A stretch of DNA of 64,000 nucleotides from positions 92,124,315-92,188,314 of the forward strand of contig NC_079147.1 in the NCBI RefSeq assembly GCF_945859685.1. Direction: 5' to 3'. Of the stretch, positions 1 to 8,610 are shown piece by piece (position 1 is the stretch's first letter; every line of letters begins with the position of its first letter). The DNA is from Eupeodes corollae. Taxonomy: Eukaryota; Arthropoda; Insecta; Diptera; Syrphidae. Below the pieces are notes generated by a model. That model made no database searches, was not told the DNA's origin, and saw only the letters and a list, made by a program, of their open reading frames with translations. The translations under genes were made by a program, and so were the position numbers.

Positions 1-133
1 ATATTTTACAAACAAAACAGAAACGCAAATAAAATCCTAATTAATTTTCTCAAAGGTATTTAATTAAAGTGATTAAGAACCTAATAAGGTTAGGTTAACG
101 TGATACCACATGAATCTAGAGAATTACTTCTTA
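1..133. other. 3' flank of LINE-A, no gene
   Basis: This AT-rich stretch lies downstream, on the minus strand, of the last LINE-A coding codon and may be its 3' untranslated end. Two TTAGG-like units near 85-95 are too few to be telomeric. No gene is seen. Confidence 0.4.
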
Positions 134-1403
134 CTAGTCGAACCATTTTGAGCTTTTTATATAGCGAAGAAGATATTTGATATCCTTTTTATCTAGTTCA
201 CTGGGATTATCAGAAGAGTAGTCCCCCAGATGAAGTTTGCGTCTGAGTGAAAGAGCAGGGCAAGTGCAGAGGAGATGAGAGATTGTTTCCTCTTCTTCTT
301 CGTCCATACAGCTGCTACAGAAGTCATTTGAGGCTACACCAAGTCGTATTGCGTGTCTGCCTATAAGACAGTGTCCCGTAAGGACAACTATTAGGGAGCT
401 AATATGAAGTCTGCTTGAAGATAACAAGTCTTCAGAGCGCTTTAGGTCCAGTAAAGGCCATATGAGTTTTGTGACTGCGCATGTTGGTAAGTTGTGCCAC
501 CTAGAATTTGCTATAAAGCATAACTTTACATATAGCTATCGGTATACCTAATAGGTATGACGGTTCCATTTTTAGCTAGTTCATCGGCTCTACAATTACC
601 TGTGATGTCTCTGTGGCCCGGCACCCAACAGAGGTGAATGTTAAATTGCTGCGCCATCTCCATAAGGGACGATCGACAATCGAGGGCCTTTAAGGATTTG
701 GTTGAAACACCGTCAAGGGATTTGATAGCAGCCTGACTGTCAGAGAAGATGCGGATATCAGAAGTTGATATCACGTTTTCTGTTAGTCAGGAGAGAACCT
801 CTTTGATCGCTAAAATTTCCGCTTGAATGACGCTACAATGATTAGGGAGGCGGAATGAGATGCTTAGATTAAGCTTTTCTGAGTACACACCACTACCAAC
901 TCCCTCATTTTTCTTGGATCCATATGTATAAAAATGAATACTCTTGTTATCCAGGAGTTTGTTGTCTTCCCATTCATCTCTGGATGGAATGGATACCTGG
1001 AAGTTTTTTTCCAAATAGGGGTTTAGGAAAAGTGTAGTCTATGTACTTTGGTATAGAACCAAAGAGGTTCAAAATGATGGAGTGCCCCACATTGTTGTTG
1101 GTCCATTGAGATGAGGCGTCGAGTCTTATTGCTGTACTCGCTGCCACTTGTTTACTGAAGATGTCGAGGGGTGCCACATGGAGGAGAGTGTCTAACGCTG
1201 CTGAGGGTGTGGGTCTCAATGCCCTGCTTATGCAGATACATGCAGTGCGTTGGACTCTGCTGAGGTTGAAAACCCCATTTGCTTCCTATATAGCTTTCTT
1301 GCAAAGGAAAAAAACCGGCTGTAGCTTTTTAAACTCTTTTCTGTATATTAGATTTCCAACTTAATTTTTTGTCCAATATCAGACCAAGGAATTTGGCTTC
1401 ATT
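134..1403 (-). pseudogene. LINE-A (LOA/I-like) 3' part: RT tail, RNase H and C-terminus, decayed
   Basis: This is the 3' coding part of a decayed non-LTR retrotransposon. Read on the minus strand from 1403 downward there is the RT-tail motif KFLGLILDKKLSW, then the RALRPTPSAAL...PL segment before RNase H. RNase H follows in two frames: about 787-960 (N-terminal half, ending in the QAEILAIKEVL helix) and 526-774 (SDSQAAIKSL, WVPGHRDITGN, ADELAK). The C-terminal tail at 134-427 has a Cys/His-like cluster. The first catalytic aspartate of RNase H is replaced: YTYGSK is read where YTDGSK is expected. The stretch that normally links the RT tail to the PTPSAAL segment is missing. Frames change at several points, so the gene is dead. 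An RNase H domain after RT is known for the I, LOA and R1-related clades; LOA is a best guess. The upstream half lies at 7031-8610, across two nested insertions. Confidence 0.8.
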
Positions 1404-1416
1404 GGTAAAAATTAGT
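1404..1416. repeat. Target-site duplication of SINE copy 1, left
   Basis: The 13-bp GGTAAAAATTAGT here is repeated exactly at 7031-7043. The two copies bracket the SINE together with the Jockey LINE inside it. Confidence 0.8.
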
Positions 1417-1715
1417 TGAAAAAAAATCAAATGGGGTGGCGCAACCGTCCGTTGTGAACCAGGGCCTAGTGACTTACAACTCTCAACCATTCCTGTGTGC
1501 GAGTACTGTTGTCAGGAATGGAAGGGACCTACAATTTAAGGCCGAATCCGAACGGCTAGTTTGAGAAAGCACTTTTTCATGACAAGAATTACTCTTGAAG
1601 GATTTGTCAATTCCTCGCAAGAGGCAGTACCCGCGAAAATTAATTTTTTTTTTAAATTAAGGTGGCACAGGCAGGGATTGAACCCAAGACCCCTTGCATG
1701 ACAGTCCAACGCACT
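1417..1715 (-). repeat. tRNA-headed SINE, copy 1 (body and tail)
   Basis: This is about 300 bp of a SINE on the minus strand. It matches the copy at 41417-41726 along its whole length, including the B-box-like GGTTCAATCCC near 1672-1682, a central segment with GTCCCTTCCATTCCTGAC, and a T-rich ATTTG(T)n tail at 1417-1430. The head (A box side) is at 7008-7030, separated by the Jockey LINE. Insertion was into LINE-A. Confidence 0.8.
1699..1715. repeat. Target-site duplication of Jockey LINE, left
   Basis: TGACAGTCCAACGCACT (17 bp) recurs without mismatch at 6991-7007. It is part of the SINE head, as the intact SINE at 41417-41726 shows, and so marks the exact ends of the inserted LINE. Confidence 0.92.
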
Positions 1716-2348
1716 TTCATTCTTTCAAATTCATTTTTATTTCATTCATTCTTAAACCTATCTTAAAGCTAGACAAAAATTCATAAAACTAGCCTAATTA
1801 TCCATAACTTACAACTAACTTAATGGTCCCATACGGACACTCTAAGTTAAACTATAACACTTAAAACTAATGCCTTTCGGCCCTAAGATCTATTTTACTT
1901 CATTTAAATTTTATTTCATTTATTTTTGTATTTATTAGAAAATTTGAACAAAAAACTAATATCAATATCCTTTTTTTATTTATTTTTACTTACAAACTAC
2001 TTAAAGTTAGGTCCTTAAATAAAACTTAAAACTAACTTAAACTACCTATTCTACCTATAAATTACTTAAAACTAGAACAACCACAGCAGCAAATCTAACG
2101 TTTTTTGTTTTTATATTTTACTGTCTTTTTTTTTTTTTTTTTTTTTTTATTCCATGTTATTTTTTTTTTCTTTGATTTTTTTTTTTTTTTTTTTTTTTAA
2201 TTTTTTTTTTGTGTTTTTTTTTATTTTTTAATTTTGTTTGTATTTTTTTTGTGCCACCATGCCTATTCTACTTAAAACTAAACCCTAAAACTATAAAACA
2301 AGTATGTAAGCCGGCCAAGGCTTAAACCCCATCCCGACCTACCCATTA
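1716..2348 (-). other. 3' untranslated region of LINE-J
   Basis: This is the region between the ORF2 stop and the 3' end of the element. On the plus strand it is T-rich, with long T runs at about 2125-2225, and so A-rich in the transcript. The segment 1730-1890 is shared with 19214-19373, including the string ATGCCTTTCGGCC. This identifies it as the conserved LINE 3' end. Confidence 0.75.
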
Positions 2349-5300
2349 TCAAGTGCCGATTGAAGCCACCAAAACTGGTTCTCCTGCTTCAGTTCTGTCC
2401 CGTTCGGACACAGCCCTACTGAACCGAAGGAGCTCCGCTCCGCCTTGTGCCATGACGTCCCGACTGTACAGGAGTCGCCTATCCACGGTTCTTCGTCTGA
2501 CGTGGTAGATTAACGGAACTGCCAATCTATCCTGTATCAGACCGCATTTGTCTAAAAAGAGGAATGCCTCTGGTGGAATGAACCCGCTCAAGCGTGCACT
2601 CTCAAAATACTCGTCGTTCGGATAAAACGCCCCGAAAATTAAATTGTTGGTCGAAGACATAGCTCTTGCAATGTGACCTCGAACGAGTTTTATCACGAAA
2701 TTGTCAATTCTGTTGATTCGAGCCCCGTTGTATAGGACCTCGTTGGAATAGTAATGCACATAAGAAGATTCGGCTGTTCGATATAAGCCGGTACAGCGTC
2801 GTAAACACTGCCGCTCGAACACCCGAAACTTCTCCATCTGGGAAGGGGCAACGTTGAACCACACAGGACAACCATAAACGATCATTGGCCGTATGAGGGC
2901 CATGTAGCAAATTACCTTCACTCTGGGGTCAAGCCGACTGCTAAAAAACAGCCGTTTCGTCAGAGTGAAGGCTCCTCTGGCCCTGGTCAGAGCAGCATTT
3001 ATATGTCTGTCGAAATATAAATACTGATCTAACCAGATACCGAGGTACTTCACTACACTTTTTCTCGCCAATGGCTGCCCGTGAAGATCAACGATGACCA
3101 TCTTGCGCCAATTCTTACACGTATCCCTCGTGGCCATAGCCAACGGAGTCCGGAACAGAATTGTCTCCGACTTCTGGACATTTATTTTCAGTTTCCAGTC
3201 GTCGCAATATCGCTGAATCTTGTCGAAATCACGCTGCAAGAGAATTCTAATAACCTCAACCTTTCGGGCCGTTCTGTACGCAATTAGATCGTCGGCGTAC
3301 GCAATTGCCTTTGTAAGACTACCTATCAGATCGCTGGTGTAAATGCTGAAGAGAATCGGCGAATTCACCGCTCCCTGTTGAAGACCATTTTTAATTGAGA
3401 ATGTTATGGTAAAAGTTACATTGCCACTTTTGACAACAAACTTTCTACCGTTAAGCATATCATAAAGTATATACAACAATGGCTTGCTTATGCCAAGCCT
3501 GCTCAGTTTTAGGTAAAGACCCTCTAACCATACGGTGTCAAAGGCCTTTTCCAAATCAACCAGGACAGCACCTGTGCATTGTTGTTTTGATTTATTCCAT
3601 TGGATATCAGAAACGAGTTTAGACGCAGCATGAATTGTGTCATGACCCGCCTTGAACCCGAACTGTTTATCCGGAATTATTTTGTTGTCCGCAGCCCACT
3701 TAGTCAGAGCCCTATTAATGATCTTTTCGAAAACTTTGCTGATGCTCGGAAGAAGACTTATCGACCGAAGATTTGACGGGTTGGAGTTGTCCTTTCCCTT
3801 TTTCGGAAGAGGATGAACCACAGCGGTCTTCCAATGCACTGGATAATATGCATTATTCAGTGCATTGTTGAAGAGTGTGGTGTAAATGTCTATTGCTTCC
3901 GTCGGTAAATGTCTTAGCACAACGTTGGATATACCATCGATACCTGCTGCCTTTTTGTTTTTTATTGAGTTGAAGATGAGCTGAAGCTCAACCTTCGTCA
4001 CTAACAAGGGACTTGGTCCCGTTTGTTCGGCGATTATGGCATTTGCCAAGGAATCGTCATTGAACCGCATGAAACCGCGGTTCTCAGATCGCCAATGTGT
4101 GATATCATTACGGAGGTAAAAGTGATTAAGTAGGGCTCTGTTTTCCAGGTCGTGGTTGGGGCGAATGCTAACATTCACCTTGTACACTTGCTGGAAGGCA
4201 GCTCCCACCGCCTCAACTTTTTCCTTCGGATCTTCAATTATGTAAAAGTCATCGTCAAAGATGGCTTCCTCTGGATCTATTTGCGCAGTCATGAGTACGT
4301 CTCTGTTCTCTTCAGTTCTTTGGAGTTTAAGACACGGAAGGTCATTATCGTTTTTCTTCCTGAATATCTTGTTGATTTTGGGGAACATACTAGGGTCACT
4401 CGAATTAACTGACCGGATCTTGCGGTCCCAGTACTTGTTAATTGATAACCTGTAGTTCTCCTTAATCAACAGATTGACATTTTTTATTGACGATTTCAGT
4501 GTCCTAACCTCCAAGTCGCGTGGGTCTGTAAGTCGTCTGTACAAGTTTTTGAGTCTTGTCAGTAAGCCACTCTTGTGCCTACGTAGTGCGTCAATTGTCG
4601 CGTTTCTGTAAGCGTCCATTTGGTCCCGTTCTTTGTACTTTGGGATTGTCCGTTCCATCGTTCGTTTTATTGTTTCGTCCATCTGTTGTAAGTATTGGTC
4701 GATTTCTGTATTTGTCAGGTTTCTGTTGTTTGGTGGGGCTATGTCACTCGAACGAAGTTCTCTCGCTAGGGCATTGGTGAAACGAGGCCACCGCATCTTA
4801 CTGTAATTGTAAGAATGCGTTGGAACGTATTCCTCCAACTCCACGCGTTCGTTCGGAATCTGCATTACAGCAGCCAGTCCGCAGTGATCACTGTCGTACT
4901 CGATTGTCTGTAAGCAGTTTCGTGGGTGATTACCCACTTTGTCTGTAACTATCAGTCTGGTGTCGTACAGCAAAAGGTCCAGAAAGGAGCCGCTTCTTGG
5001 ATACGATGGCCTTTCAGTAGCCAGCAGGTCGACGCCATATTCAACGCTGTAAAGATTCATCAAATTAAAAAGATGATTACCTCTAGGATTACTATGTTGA
5101 TTTCCCCAATCTTCATGTTTTGCGTTCAAATCACCGGCCAAGATGAAATAGTTTTCTTCCAAGCTCAGTTTAAGTTCCCTAAAAAGAATCTCGAGTTCTG
5201 ATGCAAAGTAAGTGACCTGCGGAGCTCCAGCCGCATAAGCCGCAATCATATACATCCGCTTTCCTTGAGAGAGAGAGATGCATACAACGCAAACTTCTAG

Positions 5301-5591
5301 CGTCTTGAGCTTTCGCAATTCATTGCTGTATATGACTTTATAATTAATGCCTTTTCGTATAAAGAGAGCGACACCGCCCCCTTGAGTGGAGTCGGGCCGG
5401 TCTCTTCTTACGATATTGTAATTTTTATGAGTCAATTTGTGTTTGTGGTTTAGCTTAGTTTCGCTAGCCATAAACACATCGGGACTGTAGTCTTTCAACA
5501 ATTGGAACATATTGGCTCTTCGTTCAATCCTAATCAGTGAATTTACATTCACAGCTAGGACTTTTAGGCGCGTCTCCGGCAGCGCGCCCAT
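2349..5591 (-). CDS. LINE-J ORF2: apurinic-type endonuclease and reverse transcriptase
   Basis: The 1080-residue protein nicks target DNA and copies the element RNA there (target-primed reverse transcription). The N-terminal endonuclease, about residues 8-245, shows NVNSL near 15, the ASET glutamate at 44, GDLNAKHEDWG at 153-163 and SDHCGL at 234-239. All are hallmarks of the EEP nuclease fold. The RT domain spans about 570-810, with LVDLEKAFDTVW near 677-688, an LQQGAVNSPILF block near 738-748 and the catalytic YADD at 765-768. The C-terminal 270 residues hold no recognisable RNase H. The ATG at 5589-5591 shares its A with the ORF1 stop, so ORF2 is probably translated by termination-reinitiation, as reported for some other two-ORF LINEs. 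The frame is fully open, with all catalytic motifs in place. Confidence 0.93.
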   Translation of the reverse strand: MGALPETRLKVLAVNVNSLIRIERRANMFQLLKDYSPDVFMASETKLNHKHKLTHKNYNIVRRDRPDSTQGGGVALFIRKGINYKVIYSNELRKLKTLEVCVVCISLSQGKRMYMIAAYAAGAPQVTYFASELEILFRELKLSLEENYFILAGDLNAKHEDWGNQHSNPRGNHLFNLMNLYSVEYGVDLLATERPSYPRSGSFLDLLLYDTRLIVTDKVGNHPRNCLQTIEYDSDHCGLAAVMQIPNERVELEEYVPTHSYNYSKMRWPRFTNALARELRSSDIAPPNNRNLTNTEIDQYLQQMDETIKRTMERTIPKYKERDQMDAYRNATIDALRRHKSGLLTRLKNLYRRLTDPRDLEVRTLKSSIKNVNLLIKENYRLSINKYWDRKIRSVNSSDPSMFPKINKIFRKKNDNDLPCLKLQRTEENRDVLMTAQIDPEEAIFDDDFYIIEDPKEKVEAVGAAFQQVYKVNVSIRPNHDLENRALLNHFYLRNDITHWRSENRGFMRFNDDSLANAIIAEQTGPSPLLVTKVELQLIFNSIKNKKAAGIDGISNVVLRHLPTEAIDIYTTLFNNALNNAYYPVHWKTAVVHPLPKKGKDNSNPSNLRSISLLPSISKVFEKIINRALTKWAADNKIIPDKQFGFKAGHDTIHAASKLVSDIQWNKSKQQCTGAVLVDLEKAFDTVWLEGLYLKLSRLGISKPLLYILYDMLNGRKFVVKSGNVTFTITFSIKNGLQQGAVNSPILFSIYTSDLIGSLTKAIAYADDLIAYRTARKVEVIRILLQRDFDKIQRYCDDWKLKINVQKSETILFRTPLAMATRDTCKNWRKMVIVDLHGQPLARKSVVKYLGIWLDQYLYFDRHINAALTRARGAFTLTKRLFFSSRLDPRVKVICYMALIRPMIVYGCPVWFNVAPSQMEKFRVFERQCLRRCTGLYRTAESSYVHYYSNEVLYNGARINRIDNFVIKLVRGHIARAMSSTNNLIFGAFYPNDEYFESARLSGFIPPEAFLFLDKCGLIQDRLAVPLIYHVRRRTVDRRLLYSRDVMAQGGAELLRFSRAVSERDRTEAGEPVLVASIGT

Positions 5592-6724
5592 TATGGTCTA
5601 AATTGCGCCAGGCCAGGCAACAAAGAGTAGAGATGATCTACCCTTTTGCCTTGCTCCTTTATCTGACTTTGCAGTCCTGTTAGTTGACCTTGAATGCTCA
5701 ACAACAAGGCTACAATGTCAGGCTGCACCTCTGGTGCCTTAGGCACAGGGGCCTTTGGGGCAACCGTTGGTGGAGCCTGTCTCGTGTTTCCACTCCCTGA
5801 CACCATTTGGGCGTAAGAGAATTTGGGATTCACGAATTTTTGTGTTGGAGCCTGTCGAACTGTTCGACTTCTTTCGGCTTTTTGACTGGCCTGTTTTTGT
5901 TTAATTTCTTGGACTTTAGGGCAACCCCTATAACTAGCCGGGTGCCCTTGGTTTCCGCAAAGGACACACTTGAGCAGGGTCAAATCCTCAACCCGCTCAT
6001 TCCCCAGCTTGCACTCTCCTTCTTTGTGGGTTTCTCCGCACCTCACACAACGCAACTGCATATTGCAGTTGGCATTGGCATGGCCAAACCTCTGGCACTT
6101 CGTACATTGTAGAATGTCGTCGTGCCTTTTTAATGTCTCCCAGCGTACAGCTTGATTGTCGAGAGATTCGATTCTCTCGACACTACTAAAACTGCTTTGG
6201 GGCGATAATGTTACGAGGAACATTGGCAGCCTATAACCCCCTCGCCTGGACTTCACCGTAGTGAAAGGCTTGACCCCGATAAAATCGAGATCGTCACTGG
6301 CTTTTTGGCGGAGCTCAGCTAAGAGCTCCTCCGGTTCCGTGCAGGAACTTATGCCCTTCAGAAGGACCGTCTTAAACTTTTCACTTTTGGGTGTGTAGCT
6401 GAAGAACTCAGCTGTGGCCTCTTTAAGCAATTCTTTTACTAGCTTGTATTCGGCCAGTGAGAAGCACTGGACCGAATAGCTCTTTTCTTTTTCATTCTCC
6501 ATTTTTTTTCTCATATCACGCCGCTTAGCTGAGTTGGTTCTTTCAACTTTATTGGGACTGTGTTTTTTTAGCTTCCTCTTCTTATTAGAAGTTGCTTCCA
6601 TCCACTGGTCAGATACCTGACCTGTTGCTGTTATTATTGGTACCGCTGCTGGCACCACCGTAACATCACCTGATGTGTTGGCAGAGGTATCTTTCGATAC
6701 CCCTGCTTTTCTCTCCCTCTCCAT
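5591..6724 (-). CDS. LINE-J ORF1: nucleic-acid-binding gag-like protein
   Basis: ORF1 proteins coat the element RNA and act as chaperones. Beginning at the first in-frame ATG (6722-6724) the protein has 377 residues. The frame is open back to 6868, but without an ATG; the codon at 6845-6847 is GTG. A lysine/arginine-rich N-terminal third is followed by a PRE_C2HC-like domain, beginning at YSVQCFSL. Three zinc knuckles come next: CX2CX4HX4C (CTKCQRFGHANANC), CX2CX3HX4C (CVRCGETHKEGEC) and CX2CX4HX6C (CVLCGNQGHPASYRGC). A proline/alanine-rich stretch and a short C-terminal coiled-coil-like segment follow. PRE_C2HC plus knuckles is typical of Jockey-group gag proteins. The frame has no breaks. 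Confidence 0.88.
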   Translation of the reverse strand: MERERKAGVSKDTSANTSGDVTVVPAAVPIITATGQVSDQWMEATSNKKRKLKKHSPNKVERTNSAKRRDMRKKMENEKEKSYSVQCFSLAEYKLVKELLKEATAEFFSYTPKSEKFKTVLLKGISSCTEPEELLAELRQKASDDLDFIGVKPFTTVKSRRGGYRLPMFLVTLSPQSSFSSVERIESLDNQAVRWETLKRHDDILQCTKCQRFGHANANCNMQLRCVRCGETHKEGECKLGNERVEDLTLLKCVLCGNQGHPASYRGCPKVQEIKQKQASQKAERSRTVRQAPTQKFVNPKFSYAQMVSGSGNTRQAPPTVAPKAPVPKAPEVQPDIVALLLSIQGQLTGLQSQIKEQGKRVDHLYSLLPGLAQFRP

Positions 6725-6990
6725 CAGCTTTTCTTCCCAATCAATGAAGTCGACAATTTCTCGATTGTGGAAAAAAGCAAGAATGTTTTTCGTGCACTCC
6801 GCACGGGATTCGAACCCACGACCTCTGGATCCGTCTTCGGACGCCACCTCAACTAGGCTACCGATTAGTTAGTAAAAGTTGTGGCTTACTGCCTTCTTAA
6901 ATAAAAAGCCTTACAAATGCACTTTTAATTTGAAATTATCTACTATCCACTTTTAAACACTTGTTAACTCTTTGAAAATCAAATAACGAC
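6725..6990 (-). promoter_or_regulatory. LINE-J 5' untranslated region with tRNA-like A and B boxes
   Basis: This is the 5' end of the element, from the target duplication to the first ATG. On the minus strand it carries an A-box-like TAGCCTAGTTG at 6860-6850 and a perfect B-box-like GGTTCGAATCC at 6816-6806, with 33 bases between them. That spacing fits an internal RNA polymerase III promoter. The GCC...GGC pair next to the A box could form a D-arm. The head of the local SINE is different in sequence. Whether the module drives transcription cannot be told from sequence. Confidence 0.55.
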
Positions 6991-7007
6991 TGACAGTCCA
7001 ACGCACT
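6991..7007. repeat. Target-site duplication of Jockey LINE, right
   Basis: This is an exact copy of 1699-1715. It continues directly into the rest of the SINE head. Confidence 0.92.
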
Positions 7008-7030
7008 AACCATCATGCCACGGGTACACG
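7008..7030 (-). repeat. tRNA-headed SINE, copy 1 (head remnant)
   Basis: On the minus strand GTACCCGTGGCATGATGGTT matches the 5' end of the SINE at 41707-41726, with one change in the A box. It completes the SINE interrupted by LINE-J. The SINE target duplication follows at 7031. Confidence 0.8.
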
Positions 7031-8082
7031 GGTAAAAATTAGTGGTATACCTTTTATTGAAGGAGGTACTTTTAATGGGATCTTGTATTTCCGTGTGAAA
7101 GACGAGGTCTGTTTTTTGAGGATTAATACTAAGTCCGCAGTTATCAGCCCATCTAGTGAGCATATTGAGTGCATTTTAGAGGAGGTCTCTCAGTGTATTA
7201 GGATGTTCCCCTGTGACAGCGATAGCAACATCATCGGCATAAGCAACCACTCTGTAGCCTTCCCTCTCAAGTGATATTAGTAGTTGGTTAACCACTATGT
7301 TCCACAGGAGAGGGGACAGAACACCACCTTGCGGAGTGCCTTTACTGACAGACCTTTTTGTACAAAAATCTCCCAAACTAGAGTTGATGATCCTGCTTCT
7401 TAGCATTTGATTAATCAACTTATAGATTGAGTATTCGACGTTTAAGGTCGTCATAGCAGAAGTGATAGCGAATGTGTGTACGGTGTTGAAAGCGCCCTCA
7501 ATATCCAAGAAGGCCACCATAGTATATTCCTTTTTCTCTAGGGAGTATTCGATAGTTCTTACCAGAGTGTGCAAGGCTGTTTCTACCGATTTCCCTTTGC
7601 AGTAAACATGCTGACACATTGATAGTCTCTTCTCAATGTTGTTACGTATATGGATATCGATCAATCGTTCCAGAGTTTTGAGAATGAAAGATGATAGGCT
7701 AATAGGTCTTAGGTCTTTAGGGTTGACATGCGAGCATTTGCACGCCTTGGAAATGAAAACTACCTCCATCGCTGAGGTATATAGACCAGATTTATACAAC
7801 TTTTGAAAATCATCTCAATGATGGGCGAAGTTATATCAATGATATATTGTAGCTCAGCTGGTACGATTTGTTCTGGACATGGAGATTTGTAAGGTTTGAA
7901 ACTATTCAGAGCCCATGTCAATTTTTCTTTTGTAACCAGACCTTGAAGAAAAATTAAGTTAATACCCGACCCAGGACTGTTTGTTGTATTAAGGGATCGG
8001 GAGCTATCCGGGAAGTGGGTGTCTAATAGCAGGTTCAGCGTTTGTTCTCAAGATTTAGTCCATGTACCATCTGAGTGGACAA
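7031..8082 (-). pseudogene. LINE-A reverse transcriptase region, decayed
   Basis: This is the central coding part of LINE-A, joined in logic to 134-1403. On the minus strand from 8082 there is the pre-RT linker (WALNSFKPYKSPCPEQI), then an RT core at 7799-7176 with NPKDLRPISLSSF, FLDIEGAFNTV, KGTPQGGVLSPLLWN and the catalytic AYADDVAIAV. The thumb segment WADNCGLSINPQKTDLV lies in another frame near 7163-7060. The key YADD motif is intact, but the frame breaks near 7170 and 7800 and the downstream part is displaced by the nested SINE and LINE-J. The residues fit LOA/I-type RTs that encode RNase H downstream. Confidence 0.85.
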
Positions 8083-8610
8083 CTACGCATGGTTGGATTT
8101 GTCGAGAGAATATTTTGGCCAATCTGTTTTCCTATAATTCCGGAATTGGATCGGGTTTGGGGTCCATTCAATAAGTGTGAATTGGATGTATCTATGATCG
8201 GAGAACGAGCTCTCCTTTGATACTCTCCAATTTAATATTTTATTTAAGAGATTTAATGAGACAAGAGTCAAATCTAAAACTTCTTGTCGATTTTTTGTGA
8301 CGAAGGTTGGTTCACTACCTACATTACTTACTACCAGATTTCTTGTTAGAATATAATCAAAAAAAGACTCACCTTTGTTATTTATGTATATCGGAACTAC
8401 CCCATGTATCACAACCGATAATTAGGTTTGTTTTCTGTCTTGTTGATTCAGCGACCGTCTTCTCAAGAATGGTACCAGGCAGTGGACCCTGGTGGTCGTG
8501 ACCCAAATATGCTGATACCAGCCAGTAGGTATGGTGTCTATTAGCATACTGGCAGAGGTATGGTATTGAGGTATTGAGGATGAGGTATCCCACCTTCAAC
8601 ATAACTACAC
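8083..8610 (-). pseudogene. LINE-A endonuclease fragment, 5'-truncated
   Basis: This is the C-terminal half of an EEP endonuclease. In one frame (8602-8420) it reads SAYLGHDHQGPLPGTILEKT and then NLIIGCDTWGSSDI, where residues between the catalytic Asp-Asn pair and the Trp-Gly appear deleted. In the next frame (8412-8083) it reads GESFFDYIL, EPTFVTKNRQEVLDLTL and the terminal SDHRYIQF. No N-terminal endonuclease or ORF1 is seen beyond 8610, so this copy is 5'-truncated there or too decayed to follow. Confidence 0.8.

Larger units (their letters stand above)
1716..6990 (-). mobile_element. Full-length Jockey-type LINE (LINE-J), 5275 bp
   Basis: This is a non-LTR retrotransposon bounded by a perfect 17-bp target duplication. 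On the minus strand it has a 5' untranslated region (6990-6725), ORF1 (gag-like, three zinc knuckles), ORF2 (endonuclease plus RT) overlapping ORF1 as TAATG, and a long AT-rich 3' region down to 1716. Both ORFs are open. No RNase H is evident in ORF2. The PRE_C2HC-type ORF1 and this ORF2 layout fit the Jockey group. A 5'-truncated relative of the 3' region lies at 19214-19373, so the family has moved elsewhere in this locus. Perfect target duplications and open frames suggest a fairly young insertion. Confidence 0.9.

Noticed and set aside
60..100. Telomeric TTAGG repeat
   Set aside because: Only two units occur here, and a similar short run lies near 8930; there is no array.
2100..2240. Poly-T tracts as a sequencing artefact or microsatellite
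   Set aside because: They lie in the 3' untranslated region of LINE-J and are A-rich in its transcript, as expected for LINE 3' ends.
6725..6847. GTG at 6845-6847 as ORF1 start
   Set aside because: The codon is GTG and lies in the tRNA-like module. Eukaryotic translation would normally begin at the first ATG, 6722-6724.
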